Notes: generated by a model not told the origin, from the sequence alone. A stretch of 13,683 bases of DNA from Kiritimatiellia bacterium (GCA_018432565.1 JAHDSS010000061.1:1-13683), one strand, 5' to 3'. Positions 1 through 7,268 are shown, counted from the stretch's first letter. A program made the numbers and translations.

Positions 1-1757
1 CCCTCCACCCGGGCGATCGCGGCAAAGGAGCCATCGCCTTCGGCGCGTTCGAGTTCATAGGCGACGGTTTTTTCGTCGGACGAGGGATCCCAGGCCAGTT
101 CGACCCGGCGCGGCAGGCCGGTCACGGCGGAGAGGCCTTCCACCGGCGGCGGCGGGGGGCGGGTGGCGGCCACGGCGATTTCCGAATCCCCGCTTTCGGC
201 GGACACCGAATTGACGGCGCGGATAAAGTAACGGTATGCCCGGTCGTCTTCGAGGCTGCCGGGATCGCCGCCGCCGTCCAGCCAGGCGGTGGTTTCGCGT
301 CCCGGGGCGGAACCCACGCGGGAGAAGGGGGAATCTTCGCTGTCCGCGCGATAGATGTCGTAGCGGACGATATCCGGCGCGGGATGAACGTCCCAGGAGA
401 GCGGTATGCAGCGGACTTCAAGGCTCATGGCTTCGAGGCCGGCCGGCGGTTCGGGCGGTGGCAGGGTGGTGATGTCGACCGGCGCCGAGGCCTCGCCCAC
501 CGAGCCGACGCGGTTGACCGAGCGCAGGCGGTACCAATAGGGGGTGGCATCCGCCAACGGAGAAGCAGGGGTGCCGCCTTCTTCAAAGGGGGATTCGGAC
601 ACGTCGCCGATTTCCACGAATTCCCCTTCCGGATCCCCGGCGCGTTCGATGCGGTAACCGGTCACGCCCTCGGAGGCCGGCGGTTCCCATTCCAGGCGGA
701 CGGCCCGTCCGGCGGGGGCCGAGGCCTGGATGTTCACGGGAGGGGCGGGGGGAGGGGCGGTCATGCTTTCCATGACCGGCGAGGGCGCGCTTTCCTCCTT
801 GGCGCGATCGATGGCCACCAGCCGGTAGTAATAGGTGGCGGCATCCTGCAGGGGCTCGCCACGCGAGCCGGCATCCGCATGGCCGCCCCGGGAAGCCGCC
901 ACGGTGGCGATGGGAACAAAGGGACCTTCGGGGCGGTCTGCCCGTTCGATGCGGTATTGCAGGGAACGGTCCGCCGGCGGATCCCATGCGATTCCCACTT
1001 CGCGCAGGCCGAAATCCGACACCGCAAAACCGACCGGAGGGTCCGGCGGACGGGTTTCGGGAATGGCCGCGGGGCCGGAATAGCCCACCAGGTCGTCGGG
1101 CCGGTCCCGATCGCCGCGGGCATCGTCCCGCTCCTTGTCGACCACGCGCTGGACTTTCCAGTTCTGGACCACCGCGGCGACCATTTCATGCACCACGTCC
1201 CGGGCATGGCCCGACAGGGTGTCGAGGGGCGATTCGGCGCGGCGGGCATGCCCCACGCTCCACATCACCCGCCCGGTGTCGCAGTCAATCAGCCGGATGG
1301 ACGCGCCGACGACCGGATAGGCACGGCCGCGGTGGGCCACCGTGCCGTACTCGTCCACCGTGCCCAGAATGACACCGTCGGCGCCCAGCATGCGGCCGGC
1401 TTCGATGGCCGCGGATTCCGACAGACCGGAGAGCGCGAATTCGGTTTCCCCCAGCACGCGGTCGATCTGTCCGCGTTCCACCAGGGTGTAGCGGCGGGCG
1501 CGGAGCATTTCCGTGACGAAGATGTCCGAGACGGAGGACCCGATCAGGTCGGTAGGGGCTTTGAAAGGCAGCACAGCCACCTTGGAGATGGAGGAAGCCA
1601 CGGGCGCAACATAGACATTGGCATCTGTTTTGGTGCGGGAAAAATACTTCGCGTCCTGCGCGGACGCCGCCGCAATGCCCAGGCATCCCGCGATGGCCGC
1701 CGCCAGCCCCATGTGTCTGGTCCAACCGTTCCTGCCTTGCCGCCAACCCGCCATCAT
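1..1757 (-). CDS. CsgG-domain protein with four FN3 domains, 3' end cut by window
   Basis: 585 codons are visible and the frame is still open at the left edge. The ATG at 1757 is followed directly by a second ATG and preceded by GGAGG six bases upstream. The N-terminus (residues 1-33) is a basic stretch plus a short hydrophobic run ending ASA|QD, a likely Sec signal; it also holds I-A-G-C at 22-25, a possible lipobox, and CsgG proteins are often lipoproteins. Residues about 58-200 look like the CsgG/LpoB-like fold (VAVLPF, then a TLVERGQIDRVLGE segment and LGADGVILGTV). Four fibronectin type III repeats follow at about 241-330, 338-432, 434-532 and 534 onward, each with a W-D/W-E strand and a Y-x-I/L-x-R-A strand, joined by proline-rich linkers. 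It probably acts in the periplasm or at the outer membrane as a binding or scaffold protein. The role is inferred; no curli genes are near. It lies 115 bp downstream of mdcA on the same strand but probably behind a terminator. Confidence 0.85.
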   Translation of the reverse strand, partial: MMAGWRQGRNGWTRHMGLAAAIAGCLGIAAASAQDAKYFSRTKTDANVYVAPVASSISKVAVLPFKAPTDLIGSSVSDIFVTEMLRARRYTLVERGQIDRVLGETEFALSGLSESAAIEAGRMLGADGVILGTVDEYGTVAHRGRAYPVVGASIRLIDCDTGRVMWSVGHARRAESPLDTLSGHARDVVHEMVAAVVQNWKVQRVVDKERDDARGDRDRPDDLVGYSGPAAIPETRPPDPPVGFAVSDFGLREVGIAWDPPADRSLQYRIERADRPEGPFVPIATVAASRGGHADAGSRGEPLQDAATYYYRLVAIDRAKEESAPSPVMESMTAPPPAPPVNIQASAPAGRAVRLEWEPPASEGVTGYRIERAGDPEGEFVEIGDVSESPFEEGGTPASPLADATPYWYRLRSVNRVGSVGEASAPVDITTLPPPEPPAGLEAMSLEVRCIPLSWDVHPAPDIVRYDIYRADSEDSPFSRVGSAPGRETTAWLDGGGDPGSLEDDRAYRYFIRAVNSVSAESGDSEIAVAATRPPPPPVEGLSAVTGLPRRVELAWDPSSDEKTVAYELERAEGDGSFAAIARVE

Positions 1758-1763
1758 ATCCAA

Positions 1764-1768
1764 CCTCC
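1764..1768 (-). promoter_or_regulatory. Ribosome binding site of the CsgG-FN3 gene
   Basis: A full GGAGG lies six bases before the ATG at 1757 and nine before the next in-frame ATG at 1754. This spacing favours the first ATG. No other start within the open frame has a comparable site. Confidence 0.7.
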
Positions 1769-1822
1769 GGACAAGTAGTTCTGCGTTCAGTTCAAGCATG
1801 CAGAATCCGGGCCTGGAAACAA

Positions 1823-1854
1823 GGCAAAATGCCCGCTCGGCGGATGATTTTGCC
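1823..1854 (-). terminator. Candidate terminator after mdcA
   Basis: A perfect 8-bp inverted repeat (GGCAAAAT / ATTTTGCC) encloses an inner CCGC-TCG-GCGG hairpin, starting about 19 bp past the mdcA stop. On the minus strand it is followed by TTGTTT, a weak U-tract. It would separate the regulator-mdcA unit from the CsgG-FN3 gene. The short U-tract is the main reason for doubt. Confidence 0.45.
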
Positions 1855-1872
1855 GTCCGACTGGAGGGCGGC

Positions 1873-3501
1873 CTACCCCTTGCAGCCGGCGGGGATCCGG
1901 TACAGGCCGCCCGAGGCCGTCACCAGGTCTTCCAGCGAATGCGCAGGCAGCCGGTCGGGGGTGGCGGATGCGGGATCAATGCCGAGATCGGCGACGGTCC
2001 GGATGATGCCGGCGGAACGCAGGGTGTCGCGTGCCGCGGCGGTGGAAGTCGCGCCAACGGGTGTGTCGCCGGCCACCGCGGCCACGGCCTGCTGGCGGGT
2101 CTCCGAATCGGGGCATCGGTCCAGGTAGGCAATGCCCAGTTCCGTGACGATATGCGTGACCTGGTCGCCGGCGATCATCACGGGCGGCTCCGGGAAAATG
2201 CCGTCCCGGTGCAGCTGGTGGGCGTCGAGTTCCTCGACAAATACCGGAATGTTCTTCTTCTCGGAGCGGGTGGGGGTCATCTGGACCACCAGCTTGCGCC
2301 CGCGAAAGACCTGTTCGCGGGTGCCGCCCGCGGCCGCCGTGGCGGCGGTGTTGTGGCGGCGGCCCGGCGGCGTGCCGCCGAGGTTGGGCGCGCCGCCGAA
2401 GCCCGCGATCATGCCCTGGATGGCGGTGGAGGAGTTGCCGAAGCGGTCCATCTGAAGCGTCGCGCCGATGAACAGATCGATGGCATAGAGGCCGGCGATG
2501 TGCGCGCAGCACCGGTTCGAGCGCATGGAGCCGTCGGGGCCGACGGCGAAAATGTCGGGACGCGCCCGGATGTAGTCCTCCATGCCCGGTTCGCCGCCGA
2601 AGGCATAGATGTGTTCGACAAATCCGGCCTCGATGGCGGGGATCAGCGTGGGATGGGGATTGAGCACCCAGCGCGTGGCCACCTGTCCTTTGAGGCCGAG
2701 TTCCGCGCCGTAGGTGGGCAGGAGCAATTCAATGGCGGCGGTGGCGTAGCCGAGTCCGTGGTTGAGCGCCTGCACGCCGTAGGGCTGGTAGATGCCCTTG
2801 AGCGCCATCATCGCCATCAGGATCTGCTGGTTCGTGATTTTGCCGGGATTGCGGGTGAACAGCGGCTGCAGGTGATAGTCCTCCTCCGTCACCACGATGA
2901 AATCCACCCATGAGGCCGGAATGTCCACGCGGGGAAGCTGCGCCTGCTTCTGGCGGACCTGCACGATGACAACGCCCATTTTGAAGCGCGCCGCTTCGGC
3001 GATGACCGGCGAATCTTCGGTGTTGCCGCCGGTGTAGATGTTGCCGGCATCGTCGCAGGCTTCCGCGACCAGGATGGCGACCTGCGGATACAGGTCCACG
3101 AAATAGCGGCCGTAGAGTTCCAGATAGGTGTGGATGGCGCCGATCTTGACCTGGTTGGCGGCGGCCAGCTGATAGAGGGCCTTGGACTGCGGCCCGGAAT
3201 AGGCGAAATCCAGGCGGTCGGCGATACCCCGGCGGAACAGCTCGAGATGCTCGTCCAGGACCAGGGTGGATTGCGTCATGTGCAGGTGGTTCACCTTTGC
3301 GGGATCCAGCTGGACCAGTTCACGCGCGAAGAAATCCGCCTGCTTCTGATTGTCGCCCTCGATGCACACCCGGTCCCCGCTGCGAATCACGGACTGCAGC
3401 AGCGCCAACGCATCGGTTTTGGCCACGAATTTGCCGCGGGCGAGCGGGGCGGCGGCCTGAAGGCGGGAGTGGTAACTGTCGCGAAGATGGTCGAATTTCA
3501 T
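1873..3501 (-). CDS. mdcA: Malonate decarboxylase alpha subunit (acetyl-ACP:malonate ACP transferase)
   Basis: 542 aa, close to the usual 550 or so of MdcA/MadA. The family exchanges malonate onto the acyl-carrier subunit of cytoplasmic malonate decarboxylase, releasing acetate. Recognisable family blocks run the whole length: IEGDNQKQADFFAR (47-60), HLHMTQ (72-77), GAIHTYLELYGRYFVDL (121-137), GNIYTGGNTEDSPVI (153-167), WVDFIV (198-203), NPHPTLIPAIEAG (281-293), MEDYIRARPDIF (307-318), GNSSTAIQG (355-363), GFGGAPNLG (367-375), GRKLVVQM (401-408) and VTHIVTELGIAYL (448-460). The chosen ATG has AGGA nine bases upstream; a TTG six bases earlier sits too close to that AGGA. The gene follows the winged-helix regulator with a 95-bp gap and probably shares its transcript. 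Odd: no mdcB, C, D, E, G or H gene lies in the window, so it may depend on partners elsewhere or act as a stand-alone acyl or CoA transferase. Confidence 0.9.
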   Translation of the reverse strand: MKFDHLRDSYHSRLQAAAPLARGKFVAKTDALALLQSVIRSGDRVCIEGDNQKQADFFARELVQLDPAKVNHLHMTQSTLVLDEHLELFRRGIADRLDFAYSGPQSKALYQLAAANQVKIGAIHTYLELYGRYFVDLYPQVAILVAEACDDAGNIYTGGNTEDSPVIAEAARFKMGVVIVQVRQKQAQLPRVDIPASWVDFIVVTEEDYHLQPLFTRNPGKITNQQILMAMMALKGIYQPYGVQALNHGLGYATAAIELLLPTYGAELGLKGQVATRWVLNPHPTLIPAIEAGFVEHIYAFGGEPGMEDYIRARPDIFAVGPDGSMRSNRCCAHIAGLYAIDLFIGATLQMDRFGNSSTAIQGMIAGFGGAPNLGGTPPGRRHNTAATAAAGGTREQVFRGRKLVVQMTPTRSEKKNIPVFVEELDAHQLHRDGIFPEPPVMIAGDQVTHIVTELGIAYLDRCPDSETRQQAVAAVAGDTPVGATSTAAARDTLRSAGIIRTVADLGIDPASATPDRLPAHSLEDLVTASGGLYRIPAGCKG

Positions 3502-3596
3502 GGGCAATCATCCTTGGGTGAACAGGGATCTTCTACCTGAGGCGGCGCGAAAACACCAACGAAGAATTCCGATGGCGGCCGGGTTCAGCGGTCCGT

Positions 3597-4151
3597 TCAG
3601 AGCATATCCAGCAGGGCGGCCTGCAGGGGATGCGTTGGCGGTTTCAGACGGTAGGAACGGCCTTCGCGGAAGAGCCAGCCGGTTTGCCGCAGGATGGCCA
3701 GATGCCGGGTCAGGTTGCTGGGGGCGGTGCGCAGTCGGCCGGAGAGCTCTTCCATGGATGCTGGTTGCTTCGACAGGATGCGGACCAAGGCCACCCGGCG
3801 TTCGCTGGCCAGGCCTTTGGCGATCCTCTCGATGTGCGGGTCGTCAGAGCGTTCCGTGGGCCAGAGGTATTTCAAAACGCGGAGCAGGGGGGCCGCCGAG
3901 GGAACCAACGGATCCGAAACGGGTGTATACACGATCGCCGGACCCCGGCTTGTTCGCCGAATGAGCCCGCGTGACTGGATCCGGCGAAGCTCCTGGCTGG
4001 CGTCGGATATGCCCACGCCCGCTTCCTTTGCCAGTTCCGAGACATTCAGGCCCGGGCGAAGAATGACGTGCCGAAGCAAGTCCAGCCGCACGCGGCCGCT
4101 CAAGACCCGGCAGGTTCGCCAAAGAGTGGGACTTAAAGGGGGGGTAGCCAT
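3597..4151 (-). CDS. Tandem winged-helix (ArsR/MarR-like) transcriptional regulator
   Basis: 184 aa made of two winged helix-turn-helix units. The first spans about 12-78 (LDLLRHVILRPGLNVSELAKEAG, then a recognition-helix region and a wing around VYTPV). The second spans about 107-182 (RRVALVRILSKQPASMEELSGRLRTAPSNLTRHLAILRQTGWL, wing REGRSYRLK). Single-domain ArsR proteins are usually 100-120 aa and dimeric, so this looks like a fused duplication. Only one cysteine (Cys14) is present and there is no metal-binding ArsR motif, so a metal sensor is unlikely. The ATG at 4151 follows GGAG five bases upstream. It is first in a probable unit with mdcA, behind an AT-rich promoter with two matching palindromes, which suggests autoregulation and control of mdcA. 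The inducer cannot be read from the sequence; malonate or a related acid is a guess from context. Confidence 0.82.
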   Translation of the reverse strand: MATPPLSPTLWRTCRVLSGRVRLDLLRHVILRPGLNVSELAKEAGVGISDASQELRRIQSRGLIRRTSRGPAIVYTPVSDPLVPSAAPLLRVLKYLWPTERSDDPHIERIAKGLASERRVALVRILSKQPASMEELSGRLRTAPSNLTRHLAILRQTGWLFREGRSYRLKPPTHPLQAALLDML

Positions 4152-4171
4152 GGCTTCTCCGATCCATCGAT

Positions 4172-4195
4172 ATGATTGTTTTATAAAACTGTCAT
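4172..4195. promoter_or_regulatory. Proximal operator-like palindrome upstream of the regulator gene
   Basis: 24-bp imperfect dyad: left arm ATGATTG, centre TTTTATAAAA, right arm CTGTCAT. It begins 20 bp before the regulator ATG and overlaps or closely follows the likely transcription start on the minus strand, a position suited to repression. It is a near copy of the element at 4262-4285. Binding by the tandem winged-helix protein is inferred from proximity. Confidence 0.6.
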
Positions 4196-4242
4196 TATAT
4201 TTGCAATACCTTATTAAACTTATAAATGTATCTATATATCAA
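4194..4242 (-). promoter_or_regulatory. Candidate promoters of the regulator-mdcA unit
   Basis: On the minus strand TTGATA (4237-4242) and TTTAAT (4213-4218) are 18 bp apart, each matching five of six bases of the sigma-70 consensus. A perfect TATAAT also lies at 4194-4199, but its upstream -35 hexamer is poor. Either choice puts the start just before or inside the proximal palindrome. High AT content makes chance matches likely, so the exact boxes are uncertain. Confidence 0.45.
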
Positions 4243-4261
4243 GCATATTATCGAATAGAAT

Positions 4262-4285
4262 ATGATTGATTTATAAAACAATCAT
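4262..4285. promoter_or_regulatory. Distal operator-like palindrome upstream of the regulator gene
   Basis: 24-bp dyad with left arm ATGATTG, centre ATTTATAAAA and right arm CAATCAT; only one symmetric pair fails. The left 19 bases from 4261 match those from 4171 at 18 positions, so the two elements are direct copies exactly 90 bp apart. It lies 66 bp past the aconitase stop and upstream of the candidate regulator promoter. Confidence 0.6.
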
Positions 4286-4351
4286 GCCGGAAAGCAGCGG
4301 AACCGGATTCAAGAGGCGGGCCGAGGTTCGGATGCAGGCGAAGCGGGGATT

Positions 4352-7033
4352 TTAGCGGCGATCGACCAGGGTTCTCAGGACGTAGGGAAGGATGCCGCCG
4401 GCGAGGTAGTAGTCGATTTCGATGGGGGTATCCATGCGGTTGCGGAGGCTGAAGGTGGTTTCCGACCCGTCGGGACGCCGGGCGGTGGCGTGGTGGAGCC
4501 CGCCGGTCGTCAGGGGGCCGTCGCCGCGAATCGTGAGGACTTCCGTGCCGTCCAATCCGAGGGTGTCGGCGGTTTGGCCGTCGGTGAATTCGAACGGCAT
4601 GATGCCCATTTCGACGAGATTGGAGCGGTGGATGCGCTCAAAGCTTTCGGCGATGACAGCACGCACGCCGAGAAGCAGGGGGCCCTTGGCGGCCCAGTCG
4701 CGGGAACTGCCCGCGCCGTAGAGTTTGCCGGCGATGACCACGGCGGGAACACCGTCTTTCTGGTACGTCATGGCGGCGTCGAAGATGCTCATTTCTTCGC
4801 CGGAAGGCTGGAGGCGGGTCCATCCGCCCTCCCGGGAGGCCATGCGGTTGCGCAGGCGGACATTGGCGAAGGTGCCGCGCATCATGACTTCGTGGTTGCC
4901 GCGGCGGGAGCCGTAGGAATTGAACTGATGGGGGGGAATGCCTCGCTCGAGCAGATAGCGTGCGGCGGGGGATTCCTTGGCGATGGAACCGGCGGGCGAG
5001 ATGTGGTCGGTGGTGATGAAATCGCCGAACAGTCCGAGAACGCGGGCGCCGGCGATGTCCGGCGAAGGAGCCGGCACGGAAAGGAAGGACGGTTCGCGCA
5101 CATAGGTGGAATCGGGTCGCCAGTCAAACACGGGCCGGTCGGCGACTTCGATGCGGTTCCATTCGGGGGTGTACCGGTTGACATCGCGATAGGCATCGGC
5201 ATAGAGGGAGGGATCGTTGGCCTGGGCCAGCAGGATGTCAATTTCGGCAGGCGAGGGCCAGAGGTCGCGCAGGAACACCGGTTGTCCGCCGGCATCCGTG
5301 CCGATCGGGTCATGGTCGAGATCAATGTCCACGCGTCCGGCGAGGGCGAAAGCGAGAACCAGGGGGGGGGAACAGAGATAGTTGGCCTTGCATTGGGGAT
5401 GGACGCGGCCCTCGAAGTTGCGGTTGCCGGAGAGGACGGCGGCGGCGACAAGATCCTGGTCGCGGATGGCGGCGGCGATGTCGTCGCGCAGGGGGCCGCT
5501 GTTGCCGATGCAGGTGCCGCAGCCGTAGGCGGCGACGCCGAAGCCGAGTTGTTCGAGGGCGGGGAGCAGGCCGGTATTGGCCAGATAGGCGGTGACGACG
5601 CGCGAGCCGGGAATGAGGGAGGTTTTGACGAAAGGCGGCACGGCGAGGCCGCGGGCGACGGCTTTCCGGGCAATCAGGCCGGCGGCGAGCAGCAGCACGG
5701 GGTTGGACGTATTGGTGCAGGAAGTGATGGAGGCGATGGCAATGGAGCCGTGCCGCATTTCGGAGCCGTCGGGGAGCGGAGCGACGGTGTTCAGGCGGCC
5801 GGCGGGCACGCCGAAGCCGCCGGCGTCGGGCGCGGCGGGGAGGGCATCGAGGAAGCGCTGCTTGATTTCGCCGACGGGCTGGTGGTCATGAGGTTTCTTG
5901 GGGCCGGCGATGGAGGCGGCGACCGTGGCCAGATCGAGTTCGATCGTACGCGAATAGATCGGATCGGGGGAATTCCGGTCCTGGAAAAGGCCCTGGAGGC
6001 GGGCATAGCGTTCGACGAGCGCGCACTGGGAGGGTTCGCGGCCGGTCATGCGCAGGTAAGCGATGGTTTCGGCGTCCATGGGGAAGAAGCCGGTGGTGGC
6101 GCCGTATTCGGGGGCCATGTTGGAGAGCACGGAGCGGTCGGCGAGAGAGAGTTTGGCGCAGCCGGGGCCGAAGTATTCGACGAACTGGCCGACGACGTTA
6201 TGCTGCCGCAGGAGGCGGGTGACGACGAGGGCGAGATCGGTGGCGGTGACGCCGGGGCGCAGGGCGCCGGTGAGCCGCACGCCGGTAACGACGGGGGGCA
6301 GCAGGGCGATGGGCTGGCCGAGCATGGCGGCTTCGGCTTCGATGCCGCCGACGCCCCAGCCGAGAACGCCGAGGCCGTTGATCATGGTGGTGTGCGAATC
6401 GGTGCCGACGAGGGTGTCGGGCCAGGCGAGGAGGGAGCCGTCGGCCTGGGGTTCGGTGTGAACGCCGCGGGCGAGGAATTCGAGGTTGACCTGATGGCAG
6501 ATGCCGACGCCGGGAGGCACGATGCGCAGTTTCCGGAAGGTCTGCTGGCCCCAGCGGAGGAATTCATAGCGCTCGCGGTTGCGGTCGAATTCGATCTGGA
6601 TGTTCCGGTCCAGGGCATCGGGAGCGGCCGCGCAATCGATCTGGACGGAGTGGTCCACGACCATGTCCACGGGAATGAGCGGCTCGATGAGGCCGGGATC
6701 GCCGCCGCGGCGGACGACTTCCGAGCGCAGCATGGCGAGGTCCACGATGCAGGGGACGCCGGTCAGGTCCTGGAGCAGGACCCGGGAGGGCAGAAACGGG
6801 ATTTCGCCGGCGTCGGAGGCGCCGGGCTGCCAGCGGGCGAGGGATTCGACATGGCGCCAGTGGTAGGCCGGGTGAGACTGGTTGCGCAGAGAGGATTCGA
6901 GCAGGATGCGGACGATGTAGGGCAGCTGGGCGATAGGCGCGCCGCGGAGGGCTTCCACGGACGAGAGATCGTGATAGGCGACGGTTTGGCCGTCGTGCGT
7001 GAAGGTTTTTCGAGTCGAAATGGGTTGGGTCAT
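4352..7033 (-). CDS. acnA: Aconitate hydratase, AcnA/IRP type
   Basis: 893 aa, essentially the length of E. coli AcnA (891). It interconverts citrate and isocitrate through cis-aconitate in the TCA cycle, in the cytoplasm, using a [4Fe-4S] cluster. The cluster ligands are visible as Cys439 in SCTNTSNP and Cys505 and Cys508 in GCGTCIGNSG. Other family blocks are VDHSVQID (126-133), GTDSHTTMINGLGVLGWGVGGIEAE (210-234), VLSGNRNFEGR (533-543), FGDFITTDHISPAGS (669-683), SYGSRRGNHEVMMRGTF (706-722) and GAGSSRDWAAKG (773-784, swivel domain). The ATG at 7033 is preferred because AGGAG lies five bases upstream; an in-frame ATG at 7048 has no such site. The gene is transcribed away from the ABC operon and shares its regulatory spacer. 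A run of nine C encodes the S-P-P of CSPPLV near residue 555, a possible slippage spot. No frameshift is seen. Confidence 0.97.
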   Translation of the reverse strand: MTQPISTRKTFTHDGQTVAYHDLSSVEALRGAPIAQLPYIVRILLESSLRNQSHPAYHWRHVESLARWQPGASDAGEIPFLPSRVLLQDLTGVPCIVDLAMLRSEVVRRGGDPGLIEPLIPVDMVVDHSVQIDCAAAPDALDRNIQIEFDRNRERYEFLRWGQQTFRKLRIVPPGVGICHQVNLEFLARGVHTEPQADGSLLAWPDTLVGTDSHTTMINGLGVLGWGVGGIEAEAAMLGQPIALLPPVVTGVRLTGALRPGVTATDLALVVTRLLRQHNVVGQFVEYFGPGCAKLSLADRSVLSNMAPEYGATTGFFPMDAETIAYLRMTGREPSQCALVERYARLQGLFQDRNSPDPIYSRTIELDLATVAASIAGPKKPHDHQPVGEIKQRFLDALPAAPDAGGFGVPAGRLNTVAPLPDGSEMRHGSIAIASITSCTNTSNPVLLLAAGLIARKAVARGLAVPPFVKTSLIPGSRVVTAYLANTGLLPALEQLGFGVAAYGCGTCIGNSGPLRDDIAAAIRDQDLVAAAVLSGNRNFEGRVHPQCKANYLCSPPLVLAFALAGRVDIDLDHDPIGTDAGGQPVFLRDLWPSPAEIDILLAQANDPSLYADAYRDVNRYTPEWNRIEVADRPVFDWRPDSTYVREPSFLSVPAPSPDIAGARVLGLFGDFITTDHISPAGSIAKESPAARYLLERGIPPHQFNSYGSRRGNHEVMMRGTFANVRLRNRMASREGGWTRLQPSGEEMSIFDAAMTYQKDGVPAVVIAGKLYGAGSSRDWAAKGPLLLGVRAVIAESFERIHRSNLVEMGIMPFEFTDGQTADTLGLDGTEVLTIRGDGPLTTGGLHHATARRPDGSETTFSLRNRMDTPIEIDYYLAGGILPYVLRTLVDRR

Positions 7034-7065
7034 GGGGGCTCCTGTCATTTACAAAACGCTCAAGG

Positions 7066-7094
7066 AAAATACAGGCGGACAGGATTTGGGGCAA
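7066..7094 (-). promoter_or_regulatory. Candidate sigma-70-like promoter of acnA
   Basis: On the minus strand TTGCCC (7089-7094) and TATTTT (7066-7071) are separated by 17 bp, each matching four of six consensus bases. The start would be near 7059, giving a short leader before the AGGAG of acnA. The three palindromes lie upstream of the -35 box, where activators usually bind. Confidence 0.45.
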
Positions 7095-7110
7095 TCCCAG
7101 AATCCGATGG

Positions 7111-7131
7111 GTTTTCCACAGCATGGAAAAC
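7111..7131. promoter_or_regulatory. Palindrome 1 of the TTTTCCA/TGGAAAA array
   Basis: Arms GTTTTCCA and TGGAAAAC are perfectly complementary around a 5-bp centre, CAGCA. It is the copy nearest to acnA, centred about 88 bp before its ATG and 17 bp beyond the candidate -35 box. It resembles a dimeric regulator's binding site; no terminator-like U-tract follows. Confidence 0.6.
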
Positions 7132-7142
7132 TTTTCGAGGAA

Positions 7143-7161
7143 TTTTCCACAGTATGGAAAA
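7143..7161. promoter_or_regulatory. Palindrome 2 of the TTTTCCA/TGGAAAA array
   Basis: Arms TTTTCCA and TGGAAAA flank the centre CAGTA. Its midpoint is 31 bp from that of palindrome 1, close to three helical turns. The bases outside the arms do not pair, unlike copy 1, so the shared core is seven bases per arm. Confidence 0.6.
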
Positions 7162-7164
7162 CTT

Positions 7165-7183
7165 TTTTCCACGGTGTGGAAAA
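7165..7183. promoter_or_regulatory. Palindrome 3 of the TTTTCCA/TGGAAAA array
   Basis: Arms TTTTCCAC and GTGGAAAA pair over eight bases around GGT. Its midpoint is 22 bp from that of palindrome 2, close to two helical turns. It lies about 182 bp upstream of the start predicted from the sigma-54-like promoter, a usual distance for an enhancer site. Confidence 0.6.
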
Positions 7184-7247
7184 CGGACAAAATGTCGCAG
7201 CGGGAGTGCGCAAATTGTCGCAAGTGTCACACGGGCGGTTGGAGACC

Positions 7248-7268
7248 GGGAGGGGGGGGCGGCGGGGG
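7248..7268 (+). other. G-rich tract with G-quadruplex potential
   Basis: Runs of three, eight, two and five G separated by single A or C bases give four G3 blocks with short loops on the plus strand. It sits between the palindrome array and the sigma-54-like promoter. The folding potential follows from the pattern; a function is not shown. No gene is supported anywhere in the 7049-7410 spacer. Confidence 0.4.

Noticed and set aside
384..1778. 464-codon open frame on the plus strand
   Set aside because: It is antisense to the CsgG-FN3 gene, whose repeats and signal sequence are clear.
1618..2913. 431-codon open frame on the plus strand
   Set aside because: It is antisense to mdcA, which is recognisable over its whole length.
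3501..3507. TTG start of mdcA at 3507
   Set aside because: The nearest AGGA is only three bases upstream; the ATG at 3501 has it at nine bases.
7111..7183. Short CRISPR-like array
   Set aside because: The repeated units are only 19-21 bp palindromes with spacers of 3-11 bp and unequal gaps; no cas gene is present.
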